Below, piece by piece: positions 1 through 9,266 of a stretch of DNA of 29,577 nucleotides. Source of the stretch: a virus; the IMG/VR virus record IMGVR_UViG_3300046006_000062, positions 1 through 29,577 of that record, one strand, 5' to 3'. The translations under genes were made by a program, and so were the position numbers. Below the pieces are notes generated by a model. That model had not been told where the DNA came from. It ran no database searches and was given only the letters and a program-made list of their open reading frames with translations. Numbering within the stretch: position 1 is the first letter of the stretch; every line of letters starts with the position of its first letter.

Positions 1-5
1 AAATT

Positions 6-3000
6 TTATTTGTACTGCGGAGAACGAGTGCCTTCTACTAATGGGTAGACAAACGGAGCTTCTTTATCTGACACGGACAAGCCTTGATATGCTTTACCAC
101 GACGTTCGGCACGAGATTGCAACGACTTACTAACCGTTTCGCCGTTGATTGCTAGCATTGCATTCTTAGTATTAAACTTATCTATTTCTTCCAATATCTC
201 GTCAATCTTGTCGTCGTCATCTTTACGCACTGCAACATCTAAACGATTTAATATGTTTTCTTTTTCTCTATTTATTTTTGTCACTATTTGTTTAGCCATA
301 AAGTTAGCTTTTTGTACTTGAGCTACTTCAGTGCTACCAAACCCTAAAGTCTGTGCAAGCAATTTACCTGTTGTATAAAACTCAGGGTTCATAATTTCAT
401 CACCCTTAGTAGTAGTTGCACCTTCGCTCTTTAGCCTCATTGCAGATAACCCACCTTTAAGCCATGCTGGAGAAAGTTTTTCAAACCCTCTATTAAGCTG
501 CCCTTTATTAAAGTCATCAAAAGCACCAGCAAAGTTTGCACCTACGCTACCAATAGGACCAGTAAAGCTAAACACAAAGTTTTGGAAAGCTTCACGAGAA
601 GTTTCTGCAGGAGCATCGCTTCTAAACCACAAGCCATCCAACGAAGTAGAAGTGCCTACGTTTAAGTCGGTGTAAGCAGATATTGGGCCCATTTCAACCC
701 CACGAGCTAATGTTTGAGCTTGCTCTTCAGTTAAATTAAAAAAGTTAGCTAAGCTGCTATCAGGACCAAAATAGTTAGGAATAAACCAATTTCTAAACCA
801 CAAGTCTGTGCTGCGTCTACCAAGAGGGTTGCCCTCGTCATCTTCATCGTAGTCTTCGTCTTCTTCATCTCGCATCAATTCACGAATACCGTCTGTCATA
901 CCCATAATGAAGCTGTACAAGGGGAAGCCTGTAACACCAGCAAATAAGCCAGTCATGCCCAGAGTGCCAAAGAATTTAATAGCTGCTTCTTTCTTTTCTT
1001 CCTTGTTTAGAAATGGCAGCATACCGTAGAAGTTACGTACTAAATACGATGTCATCTGCAGTGGGTAAGTCAAAAACTGAAATGCAAGGCGTCCGCCTGC
1101 AGTCTTCATTGGGGGCGGTTTGTTGTACTGAGTGTAGTTAAACAACGCATCGTACGTTAGCTTTAGAGCTTTTTCAGTAGCCGCATCAAATGCGGCATTG
1201 CCGTCCATACCCTTTTGCTTTGCATCTGCGTAGGCTAGCTCAAATGCAGACATGTACATAATCTCACGGGAGATACGCTCAGCGTGGTGAAATGCGCCAC
1301 CCATTAAATCAAACGTAAATCTAATCCCTCTACTGACTACATTTTTATAACGAGCGCTAGGCACTGCAGACATTGCTGTCATATCCCCTGCATAGGTAGA
1401 CATAAATATGTCTTTGTCATTAGCAAAGTTCCAAGCGTCTTTTAATACTTTTCTGTACGCTGGGTTTGGATGCTCGTTTACGTATTTAGAGTCATTGATA
1501 GACGGCTGACCCCATGAGGTTATTACATCACCGTTCTCGTCTTTTTTAGTTGTACCTAATTTGCTCCACAAAGCACCATACCTAGCAGCAGTTGCGGTAG
1601 CCTTGCCAATGCCAAACTCAGCCCCAAGGGTAGGTAGACCGACAATCGGTAACTGCGTCATCTGCACAAGCGCAGATTTAGGAGAAGTCAAAAGCCAATA
1701 GAACACAAATTTGTTACCAAGTGAGGCAACTTGATCCCAATCAAGCCCTTCTTCAGGGACTGTAGGAGTAATCTCGTTAATAGCTCGATTACTAACTTCT
1801 CTAATAATAGTAGCTAGCTTTAGCTTGTCTGGATTCTGTTGTATCTCTGCATATGCAGCAGCTATACCGTTGCGGATTTTATCTGAATATTTTAGTCGAG
1901 CTAACTGATTAGCAGCGGTGTGCTGGCTGACAATAAAGTTGCGGATTACATCGGCACTAAAACCAGTTTTACCTTGACGGTGTACAAACTTACGACGGAT
2001 GTCCTTATCTGGTAGGGTCATTAAGTACATCTGATAGATATTGTCTTTAACAGCATCAATATCTGACATTTTGTTTTGGTCTAACATTGCAAATATTTCT
2101 TTAAGCATATCGCTAGATTCAATATGCTTTTCCCTTAGTTTGCGAATGTCATTTCCAATATCTATATCGCCGTCAGCAATCATCTGATCTTTGGTGCGCT
2201 TGTCTCCAGCTTTATTAAGCTCAGCAACACGGGTTTCAATAGCATTGTTACGAGCAACTTCCCCTTCAAACATATAGAACTCGCCGCTTTTGCCCTTGCC
2301 TACGCTAAACCAGAAATTACCGTAACGCATCAATGGGAAGTAGACCTCTAGTAACTTAGCTTCTTGAAACGTTTTAGTAATAGCAGCAATTAATTTGCCT
2401 TTTGGAGTAGACGCATCGTTAACATCTCCAGGTACATTAGAAGCTTCAATCTTATCTTTTAGCAGCTGCTCATGCATGTCAAAGGTTTTTTTATAGCTAT
2501 CCTTAGCCATCTTATAAATAGCGTGTCCTTCACCTTTACCAAACTTACCTAGTTTTTCCCAGCCACCCATGGTGTATTTCTCACCAGTAACAGGGTTGTT
2601 AAAAGCACCACCTTCATACACTAACTTAATTGCTGCAGTGCGTTCAGTTCTTTGCTTTTTAAGGTTAGGCAAAGTTTTAGGGTCTGTAGATGGGTTAAGT
2701 ATGTCATTCTCAATGCGCTGTAGCTTAGGATCGTTCTTTATAGCGGTTGCTGCATCAGGGTGTTTAGTAGGGTCTACTTCTAATAAAGTAGAGGCATTAA
2801 TTAAGTCAGCAAGTATCTTGCCACCCTCTTCGTATTTTTCATTAAAGTTAATCCAAGCAGGAGTTTTTTCAGAAAGCTCACGGATCATTTGCACCCGCAT
2901 GCCTGCCATATCATCTACAGCGTTATTAATAACTTTTAGGTTACTAATCTTATCTCCAGCTATACGAGTAATATCTTCTGTTGTAAAAGCTCGTAACACA

Positions 3001-6000
3001 AGTTTTAATTTAGTAACGTTTATGGCGCCGTAAATAGCTTTCATCAAACGAATAGCGTCATTGGCATTTCTAACTTGCATGATTAATTCGCCAATTGAAC
3101 CATTTAACGTAGAGTTTCTATTGGATAGCCGAATTTTTCTAAGCAGGCTTTCTACTAACTTTAACTGTTTAGGTGGCTTAGGTGCTTTAGGTGGTGCAGG
3201 TTGTTTTTTAGCCTTGGCTGCATAGACCCTGCCACTAAGCGGTTCAGTCTCTAACTTGTACATCGGAGCAGCAAGCAATTTATTTGTAACAATAATTAAA
3301 TCTTGGAGAGCAGAACTATGTGTCTCATCCATATTAAACAACTTACGTATCCCTTGTACAAACCGATTAAATAGTTTGTTAATAAAGCCTGGGGGCACAC
3401 CCGCATATTCGCCAGGAGAAAGAAGTAAAAACTCTTGCATAGCAGGTAACGACAAACCGTATGCTACAAATTCTTTAATATCAGTAAAAGCATCTTCGGG
3501 GATGTCCAACATATCTTGAGTTAATAACCCCAGGTTATCGGACAAAAGTGCTTGTTCTTTAAGAAGGTCATAGTTTTGCTTAGCTGCATCCATGGTCTCC
3601 ATAAGTTCACGAACAGGAACTCGTAAGAAATTAGGAATAGGTTTACCCGCTTCTTTTAGTTCTAAATAGGTATCAATTTGCTTAACGGTTGCAGCGTGTA
3701 AAGCTTCGTGTAATACAACAGTATTGTTAATACCGCCGCTACGCATTACATAAATAGTCTTTCTGTCAGGTACATATAAACCTGCTGCCCCCATCATCTT
3801 GTCTCGTAGGAATGCAGTAGGCATATCGTCTGCACTATCTACTACAACAAACTTAACTCCGTTAAGAAAAGGAAGTAACCGTCTAGCTAGTAGTTTTTCA
3901 AAAGGGTTGCCATTATTAGCAATCCAAGCTACTGCTCCTCTAGCGTTGTTGAATTTTTCAAAGACGGTGTTATCCTGTCCGTTAGTGGATTCACTAATTT
4001 CGGCACGGCTAGGTGCGCCTATTTTTTTCTTAGACTCGTATATTTGTTTAGCAGTTTCAAGTTCTTTGGGGTCAGCTGTTTTTAATAACGTACTAGCTCT
4101 TTTACCCGCAGTCTTATTCTTTTGGTCAGGATCAACAGATAAACGATATGCCGTCTCAAGTGCGCCTATGCGCTGCAGTTTTAATTGGGATAACTGAGAT
4201 ATTGCGTCTTGTTCGTTAGCAGCATTATTAATAATTTGCTCTGTATTTACTTCTTGGGTTAAAACTTTTTCTGCCCTATTAATATCATTACTAGCGTTAC
4301 GACCAATATCTTGGCGTTGTTTTTTATACGCAGCATCAGCAGCTTGTTGCTCTGGAGTTTTTGTAACAATTGGTCTACCACGAGATTTACCTATTTTAAC
4401 TGGGGGTTTTCCATCTTCTGTAGTATCTGTAGTATCAATAGTATCCGAAGAGGGTGGTTGTTGTTTGTCATACGCATCAATTATGGCGTCATCTAAAGCA
4501 CGGGTTTCCCCTGTTGCTGTTTCCTTTAAATAATCTTTTTTAGTAAGTCCTAGTTGAGCTGCTTTGGCTTCTATTAAACGTCTAGACGCCATTGTGGCAT
4601 TTCGTTTGTTAGCTGGGCTAGGATATATGCTAGTTGCTTCATCTGCTGCAATTGATTTAGCGTATAAATCAACTAAATTTTGAGGTACGGTAATTGCTGG
4701 GGGAGTAGGTGTACCAACACCAGCAGCTTGTTGCTGAGCGGCAATTTGTTTTTGACGTAGGCTTTCTTTAGCATTTGCTAATGCTTGTTCATTTGTTAAC
4801 TGGGGGTACTTAGCTTGTAGTTCGGCAGCTAATGCACTGAGTTCAGTTCCTTCTCCGCCTCCAACAGCAGTAGTAGTCGTGCCAGCTGTTGCCAGGTCTC
4901 CTCCGGTAGTGTCAATAGCTCCGGTGTCGGTTTCGATTGGTTTGCTAGGCACAGAAACGCCTGATTGATCTGTTCCACCGATAGTTGATTCAGTTCCATC
5001 TAATAGCCCTCCTTGCAAAATAGCATCGCCTGCAACGGCGTAGGCTTCTTGTTCAGTATATGGTTTTTTTGTATCTGGGTTGATTGCACCCTTTAGTTTC
5101 TCAACAGTCTCATTAAACTGCTGACCTAAATTTTCTATAGCACCGGGGGCATTGAGTTTATCAAGGATTTTCTTTTGATCTTCAACAGCTTTAGCTTCTG
5201 CTTCTTTTTTAGCAATCGTAGAGGGTAGACGTTCGTAGGCTTGTTGCCCGCCAAATGCTGCTGTCTCTAATAAACTAGTTGGACCTTCACCAGCAGCTTC
5301 TAAAACTGCTCGACCAGGTTTTTTAACCTCACCTTCAGTAGCAAGCTGAGCAAGTATTTCTCCGCCACCACCGCTTATTATTTGTGCAGTAGGTTGAGCT
5401 ACACCAATATTAACCGCTTCTTTTGCTAATTGATTTTTTATTAATTGTTTAGGCACTAACATCTTACTAGCTAACCCAGCAGCTGCCGTATCTGCTACTG
5501 CAATAATAGAACCGCGGGTTAATGCATGCCCGTACGCTTTAGCAAATAACACAGGGTCATTAAGAGCTTTATTTACTGCTACGGGGTCTCTAGTATCAAC
5601 TCCGTTATCTTGAAAATACTCCATAACTCCAGAAGACAATTCACTAGCAAAGCTAGTGCTACCCATAGCCAATGCACCAACAGTAGGATTACGTGTTACA
5701 GCACCTAGTACAAGAGCAGGGGCAACTTGTGGCAAACTTTCTAAAGATACACTAGCCATAATACCAAGAGGATCGGCTTGAAATGCTTGGAATGCTTGTC
5801 GTGCAGTTGTTACATCATTTAGTAATTCAACGGCTGGTCTTTTTCTAATTTGACTAACTTCTGCTTGAACACCCATTACTTTCTTTTGTGCTTCTGCTTG
5901 CCGTGCCTGCAATGATTTAATTGCGGCTTCAGCTTCTTCTGGTTGAAGAGGCGTCATTTCTCCAGTTACTGGATCCCGTGGACCAACTTTGCCTTCTTGT

Positions 6001-6443
6001 ATTGCATTAATTTCTTTTTGAAGACTAGTAATTTCTAAGTTTGGAACAACAGTTGATAAGCCTTTAACCCCTGCTTTTATTGGATCAGTCTGTCTTTGTA
6101 AAAAAGGCACTTCTTTTTCGTACTTTGCAGTTGCTTCTGCTAACTGACGTTTTTGCTGTTCAGTTAAACCTGCACCTGGTTGTGCTGCAAAAGCACCTCT
6201 AGAAGTTTCAGCTTGCGAAGTTATTTCTTCAGGACTACTTATAGGCGCAACTTCTGTTGTTGGCGCTACTGGAGCTTTAACTACAGGTTTACTTTTTGTA
6301 AGTAGATAAGTCAATATTTCAGTATCAGCAAGACCCGCTTCCCTAGCTCCTGCTAAGTTATATTTGTATTTGTTGGCAAGGTAGTTATTAATCTCAGCGT
6401 CGCTAAGACCTGCTTTCCTTGCACCTTCAACGTCATATGCCAT
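6..6443 (-). CDS. Giant polyvalent / DNA-ejection internal virion protein with HExxH zincin site (2145 aa)
   Basis: Likely packaged in the virion and ejected with the DNA, as in the large polyvalent proteins of podoviruses (the role of T7 gp16). Residues 1-25 and 26-50 are two copies of a short helical repeat (core GARKAGLSDAEI / GAREAGLADTEI). A coiled-coil, Ala/Gln/Lys-rich region follows. A zinc metallopeptidase signature, HEALH, lies at residues 912-916, with a likely third ligand E991 in KEFVAYG, which fits a gluzincin-type fold. Residues about 1575-1790 (SPKSALVQMTQLP, later NKPPPMKTAGGRLAFQF) resemble the LPD38-type region of polyvalent proteins; this is from memory. A hydrophobic segment (about 1820-1848) is followed by an acidic patch DEEDEDYDEDDEG. 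Its start overlaps the upstream stop as TAATG. It is the last complete gene of the chain. Peptidase function is inferred from motif only. Confidence 0.85.
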   Translation of the reverse strand: MAYDVEGARKAGLSDAEINNYLANKYKYNLAGAREAGLADTEILTYLLTKSKPVVKAPVAPTTEVAPISSPEEITSQAETSRGAFAAQPGAGLTEQQKRQLAEATAKYEKEVPFLQRQTDPIKAGVKGLSTVVPNLEITSLQKEINAIQEGKVGPRDPVTGEMTPLQPEEAEAAIKSLQARQAEAQKKVMGVQAEVSQIRKRPAVELLNDVTTARQAFQAFQADPLGIMASVSLESLPQVAPALVLGAVTRNPTVGALAMGSTSFASELSSGVMEYFQDNGVDTRDPVAVNKALNDPVLFAKAYGHALTRGSIIAVADTAAAGLASKMLVPKQLIKNQLAKEAVNIGVAQPTAQIISGGGGEILAQLATEGEVKKPGRAVLEAAGEGPTSLLETAAFGGQQAYERLPSTIAKKEAEAKAVEDQKKILDKLNAPGAIENLGQQFNETVEKLKGAINPDTKKPYTEQEAYAVAGDAILQGGLLDGTESTIGGTDQSGVSVPSKPIETDTGAIDTTGGDLATAGTTTTAVGGGEGTELSALAAELQAKYPQLTNEQALANAKESLRQKQIAAQQQAAGVGTPTPPAITVPQNLVDLYAKSIAADEATSIYPSPANKRNATMASRRLIEAKAAQLGLTKKDYLKETATGETRALDDAIIDAYDKQQPPSSDTIDTTDTTEDGKPPVKIGKSRGRPIVTKTPEQQAADAAYKKQRQDIGRNASNDINRAEKVLTQEVNTEQIINNAANEQDAISQLSQLKLQRIGALETAYRLSVDPDQKNKTAGKRASTLLKTADPKELETAKQIYESKKKIGAPSRAEISESTNGQDNTVFEKFNNARGAVAWIANNGNPFEKLLARRLLPFLNGVKFVVVDSADDMPTAFLRDKMMGAAGLYVPDRKTIYVMRSGGINNTVVLHEALHAATVKQIDTYLELKEAGKPIPNFLRVPVRELMETMDAAKQNYDLLKEQALLSDNLGLLTQDMLDIPEDAFTDIKEFVAYGLSLPAMQEFLLLSPGEYAGVPPGFINKLFNRFVQGIRKLFNMDETHSSALQDLIIVTNKLLAAPMYKLETEPLSGRVYAAKAKKQPAPPKAPKPPKQLKLVESLLRKIRLSNRNSTLNGSIGELIMQVRNANDAIRLMKAIYGAINVTKLKLVLRAFTTEDITRIAGDKISNLKVINNAVDDMAGMRVQMIRELSEKTPAWINFNEKYEEGGKILADLINASTLLEVDPTKHPDAATAIKNDPKLQRIENDILNPSTDPKTLPNLKKQRTERTAAIKLVYEGGAFNNPVTGEKYTMGGWEKLGKFGKGEGHAIYKMAKDSYKKTFDMHEQLLKDKIEASNVPGDVNDASTPKGKLIAAITKTFQEAKLLEVYFPLMRYGNFWFSVGKGKSGEFYMFEGEVARNNAIETRVAELNKAGDKRTKDQMIADGDIDIGNDIRKLREKHIESSDMLKEIFAMLDQNKMSDIDAVKDNIYQMYLMTLPDKDIRRKFVHRQGKTGFSADVIRNFIVSQHTAANQLARLKYSDKIRNGIAAAYAEIQQNPDKLKLATIIREVSNRAINEITPTVPEEGLDWDQVASLGNKFVFYWLLTSPKSALVQMTQLPIVGLPTLGAEFGIGKATATAARYGALWSKLGTTKKDENGDVITSWGQPSINDSKYVNEHPNPAYRKVLKDAWNFANDKDIFMSTYAGDMTAMSAVPSARYKNVVSRGIRFTFDLMGGAFHHAERISREIMYMSAFELAYADAKQKGMDGNAAFDAATEKALKLTYDALFNYTQYNKPPPMKTAGGRLAFQFLTYPLQMTSYLVRNFYGMLPFLNKEEKKEAAIKFFGTLGMTGLFAGVTGFPLYSFIMGMTDGIRELMRDEEDEDYDEDDEGNPLGRRSTDLWFRNWFIPNYFGPDSSLANFFNLTEEQAQTLARGVEMGPISAYTDLNVGTSTSLDGLWFRSDAPAETSREAFQNFVFSFTGPIGSVGANFAGAFDDFNKGQLNRGFEKLSPAWLKGGLSAMRLKSEGATTTKGDEIMNPEFYTTGKLLAQTLGFGSTEVAQVQKANFMAKQIVTKINREKENILNRLDVAVRKDDDDKIDEILEEIDKFNTKNAMLAINGETVSKSLQSRAERRGKAYQGLSVSDKEAPFVYPLVEGTRSPQYK

Positions 6444-8836
6444 TACGAGTTATCAGCATCAAATTGAGCAGGGTTTGCTTTACCTTTACCGCCACTAGGC
6501 GCAGGGGATGACTGCGCTTGTTGCCCACCTTTCATTCGTCGCTCTTCTTTACGATACAACTCTTGTAAATAAGTATTTGCATTATTAGTACCGTTCTTTT
6601 TGTCTTCTTTTTGCAGTCTACGAAGCTCTTTATTATCTGGCGAGTTATAGTTTTTAGATAAAGAATTGTCTACGTTATCACGAGCTTTATCATACAGATT
6701 AGTTCCTGCAACTTCAGCCGCAGTATCCGCACGTTTAGCAGCGGCACCACGACGACCTAAAAGCTCATCCATTCCTTCATTTAATAGAACAGCATCAGGT
6801 CTTTTATCTCCTTCAGCTCTTTTCCTTGCTAAATAATTATTTGCATAACCCATTAGTTCACCGGGGGACTTCATACCAGCAACTTTTTCTCTGCTAGTAC
6901 GATCAAGCCCTTTATCAATCAATGCGTTACCAGCGGCAATATCACCTACTTTTACTAGACGCTCACCTTCAGCAATTTCAGCCATACCTTTAGCAACACC
7001 ACCACGACGCTCTCTAAGTCCTTCTTGGCGGGCTATTATTCCAGGCAATGTTGCTTGACCTGCTCTAGCACCTGCTTGCCCTAAAGGGCCTGCTTGAGCA
7101 GCTAAGTTAACACCAAAGTTTAACAAGTCATATCCTCTAGCTTGTTTTTCCGCATCTCCCAAGGCAGCCTGTTCTTTAGCGTAGTAGTCAGCAAGCCCAG
7201 CTTTAGGGGCGCCAATACCAGCAGCTTCACGTTGTCTTTTAACAAACTCAGCAGCTTTTTGACGAGCAGCAAATTCTTTTTCTAAGTCCAACTCAACTTC
7301 ACCCTCATTAGCAAAAGCCACAATACCGCCACTAGCGGCATTTAGCATATCCATAGACCCAGCAGGTGCGGCAGGTAATCCAGCTCGCTCAGTAACAGGG
7401 GTAGGTAAACCACGTTGATCTTGAGCTATGGACTGTTGAGCTTGTGTTTCAGCCTGCTCTCTAATCTTTTGCTCTTGTAATATCTGTATTGCCATAGCAC
7501 GAATTTCTTCGCTAGGACTGCTTTGCGCAACACGATTTAACTCGTCAGCGTTCATCATCATTAATTTTTGACGGATACCACGAACTACTCCGCTATCAGG
7601 ATTAGCCTGAACCATTCCTCTATTAGCGTAGCCTGCAACGCCACCAGAAGCTAAATCTTTGATAGTTCCCCCCTCTGCAAACAAACCAGCTTGCTTAGCG
7701 CCAGCCGCACCAGCTAAAAGACCAAGACCTTGCGTAATGGGAGCGGGTGCTGCTTGATACGTTTGTGTAGTAGTTGCTTGCATTGGTAAACCACGCAACA
7801 TATTGGACATCATGCCTAATTGCAGGAGCGGGTACTGTTGTTGTGTTGCATAGTCTTGGGTAGCTTGATTAATCTTAGCTTGCTCAAGTGCTTGTTGTTG
7901 CGCACCCATTTGATTTTGCAAACCAATAATGCCTTGTTGTGCTTGTAATTGAGCACCGCCTAATTGACCTATTTGCCCAGCACCCTGCATAGTTTGACCT
8001 AAACCTTGTAAACCAACACCAAGACCTCCGTAACCAGCTTGTAATCCTTGAAGTCCTAAATTAGCACCAAACTGTTGAGACTGTAGCGCTCTATCGTAAG
8101 CAGACTGAGAGCCTTGAGCTTGGATATTAGATAAGTTAGAAAGTAAATTACGCTCACGCTCACCTTGCATCAAAGCCTGACGTGCACCGCCATAAGTACC
8201 TTGCCGAGACGCTCCTAAATTTTGAGCATTTTGTGCCATCTGCGCTTCACGTACAGCAGCTGCTTTGGCAACATCAGTAACGCTTTGTTGATATGGCGAC
8301 ATGTATGCTTGCATGGTTCCAGGACTTGTTACATTTTGTGCGTATTGTTGACCTGCACCAAAACCTTGTTGAGCGGCTGCTGCTCCTTGACCTGCTAACC
8401 CCATAGAACCCATAGCGCCTAAACCAGTTAGTCCAATAGCTTGTTGATATTCACCAGGTGTTTGTAACGCAGCAGTAGCTTGTTGAGCTTGCCGTTGCAT
8501 CGGACTGAACGGCGCAAAATAATTACTTACATCCGTGCTATAGGGTCGATATGGTTTAAATCCAGTAATATTAAAACCACCTTCTGCAGTTGGAGCGCCT
8601 TCAAACAACTGCTTCTGAGTTGCTTCCAACATGTTAGTAACATATGGTTTTGCATACTCAGGAATATTAGTTTGATACGCAGTACTCTGTTGGGGTGGAG
8701 GAGTGCCACCACCACCACCACCGCCTTTGCCACCGCCACCACAAATGTACCCACCACCAAGCTTGCGCTGAGTGACGCTATCGCCTAGGGTTTCACCGAA
8801 GGCTTCTAACTCTCTACGAGACCAATTCTGTTTCAT
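6443..8836 (-). CDS. Internal virion / ejection-type protein, Gly/Ala/Gln-rich (797 aa)
   Basis: No enzyme signature is seen. The N-terminus carries a near-pure glycine run (about residues 33-45) followed by PPPQQ, then a conserved-looking segment NIPEYAKPYVTNMLEATQ. Residues about 120-340 are low-complexity Ala/Gln/Gly helix, as in virion ejection proteins. Two related motifs occur further on: LASGGVAGYANRGMV (about 395) and AASGGIVAFANEGEV (about 498). The C-terminal third is charged and helical and ends in a basic Gly/Ser/Pro tail. The ATG is preceded by GGGAGCGGG inside the upstream GNAT-like gene, which it overlaps by 23 nt. The position between a GNAT-like protein and the giant polyvalent protein matches the internal core proteins of T7-like phages. 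The role is inferred from position and composition. Confidence 0.8.
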   Translation of the reverse strand: MKQNWSRRELEAFGETLGDSVTQRKLGGGYICGGGGKGGGGGGGTPPPQQSTAYQTNIPEYAKPYVTNMLEATQKQLFEGAPTAEGGFNITGFKPYRPYSTDVSNYFAPFSPMQRQAQQATAALQTPGEYQQAIGLTGLGAMGSMGLAGQGAAAAQQGFGAGQQYAQNVTSPGTMQAYMSPYQQSVTDVAKAAAVREAQMAQNAQNLGASRQGTYGGARQALMQGERERNLLSNLSNIQAQGSQSAYDRALQSQQFGANLGLQGLQAGYGGLGVGLQGLGQTMQGAGQIGQLGGAQLQAQQGIIGLQNQMGAQQQALEQAKINQATQDYATQQQYPLLQLGMMSNMLRGLPMQATTTQTYQAAPAPITQGLGLLAGAAGAKQAGLFAEGGTIKDLASGGVAGYANRGMVQANPDSGVVRGIRQKLMMMNADELNRVAQSSPSEEIRAMAIQILQEQKIREQAETQAQQSIAQDQRGLPTPVTERAGLPAAPAGSMDMLNAASGGIVAFANEGEVELDLEKEFAARQKAAEFVKRQREAAGIGAPKAGLADYYAKEQAALGDAEKQARGYDLLNFGVNLAAQAGPLGQAGARAGQATLPGIIARQEGLRERRGGVAKGMAEIAEGERLVKVGDIAAGNALIDKGLDRTSREKVAGMKSPGELMGYANNYLARKRAEGDKRPDAVLLNEGMDELLGRRGAAAKRADTAAEVAGTNLYDKARDNVDNSLSKNYNSPDNKELRRLQKEDKKNGTNNANTYLQELYRKEERRMKGGQQAQSSPAPSGGKGKANPAQFDADNS

Positions 8837-9266
8837 GTTTTACCCGCTCCCTAATCCAGCGACAGTCAGCTTTATTCATTTCAAAAACTACTAAATCCCC
8901 GCCATCACAATGCATTCCTGGGAAACGAATGGCTTCTTTAAATCCCAGTTTCTTGTCATACTCCATAGCCTTTGTATTTTGACTATTTACAATTCCAAAA
9001 GTTTTTTCTAAACCCAAAAAGTTAAAAGGATAATCAAACGCACCAAACAATAAACCCTTAGGTGTATAACCACCTTTTAAATTAACCATGTGCATTTGGC
9101 AAGTCTTTCCTATAAATGCCGTATACCCAATAACCCACTCAATCTGATTGTTTTCATCTACCCAAAACAACGCTTGAAAATCTGCACAAGGTTGAACTCC
9201 AGCATGCTCATATAAATAGTGTTGGGCAATCGCCTTAGCTTCATTTGACTGAGCACCCTTTAACAT
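8814..9266 (-). CDS. GNAT-fold protein, possibly T7 gp13-like (150 aa)
   Basis: The C-terminal half has a GNAT acetyltransferase-like motif: NSQNTKAMEYDKKLGFKEA (residues 94-112), matching the N-x-x-A-x-x-x-Y-x-K-x-GF signature. Central strands such as VIGYTAF and MHMVNLKGGY precede it. Phage T7 gp13, an internal virion protein, belongs to a GNAT-like family, and here the gene likewise sits just before two large internal-protein genes. The likely role is therefore virion assembly, or acetylation of an unknown substrate. I do not see a clear acetyl-CoA pyrophosphate loop (R/Q-x-x-G-x-G/A), so catalysis is uncertain. The ATG abuts the stop of the upstream 567-residue gene (TAA-ATG). Confidence 0.7.
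   Translation of the reverse strand: MLKGAQSNEAKAIAQHYLYEHAGVQPCADFQALFWVDENNQIEWVIGYTAFIGKTCQMHMVNLKGGYTPKGLLFGAFDYPFNFLGLEKTFGIVNSQNTKAMEYDKKLGFKEAIRFPGMHCDGGDLVVFEMNKADCRWIRERVKHETELVS

Noticed and set aside
2569-3033. Plus-strand 154-residue open frame
   Set aside because: It lies wholly inside the giant minus-strand gene, has no family pattern and opposes the direction of every other gene. It is a shadow of the real frame.
8527-8760. Poly-Gly region with a second minus-strand frame
   Set aside because: The frame arises from the GGT/GGC-rich run of the 797-residue gene read out of phase (a run of V and A); low complexity only.
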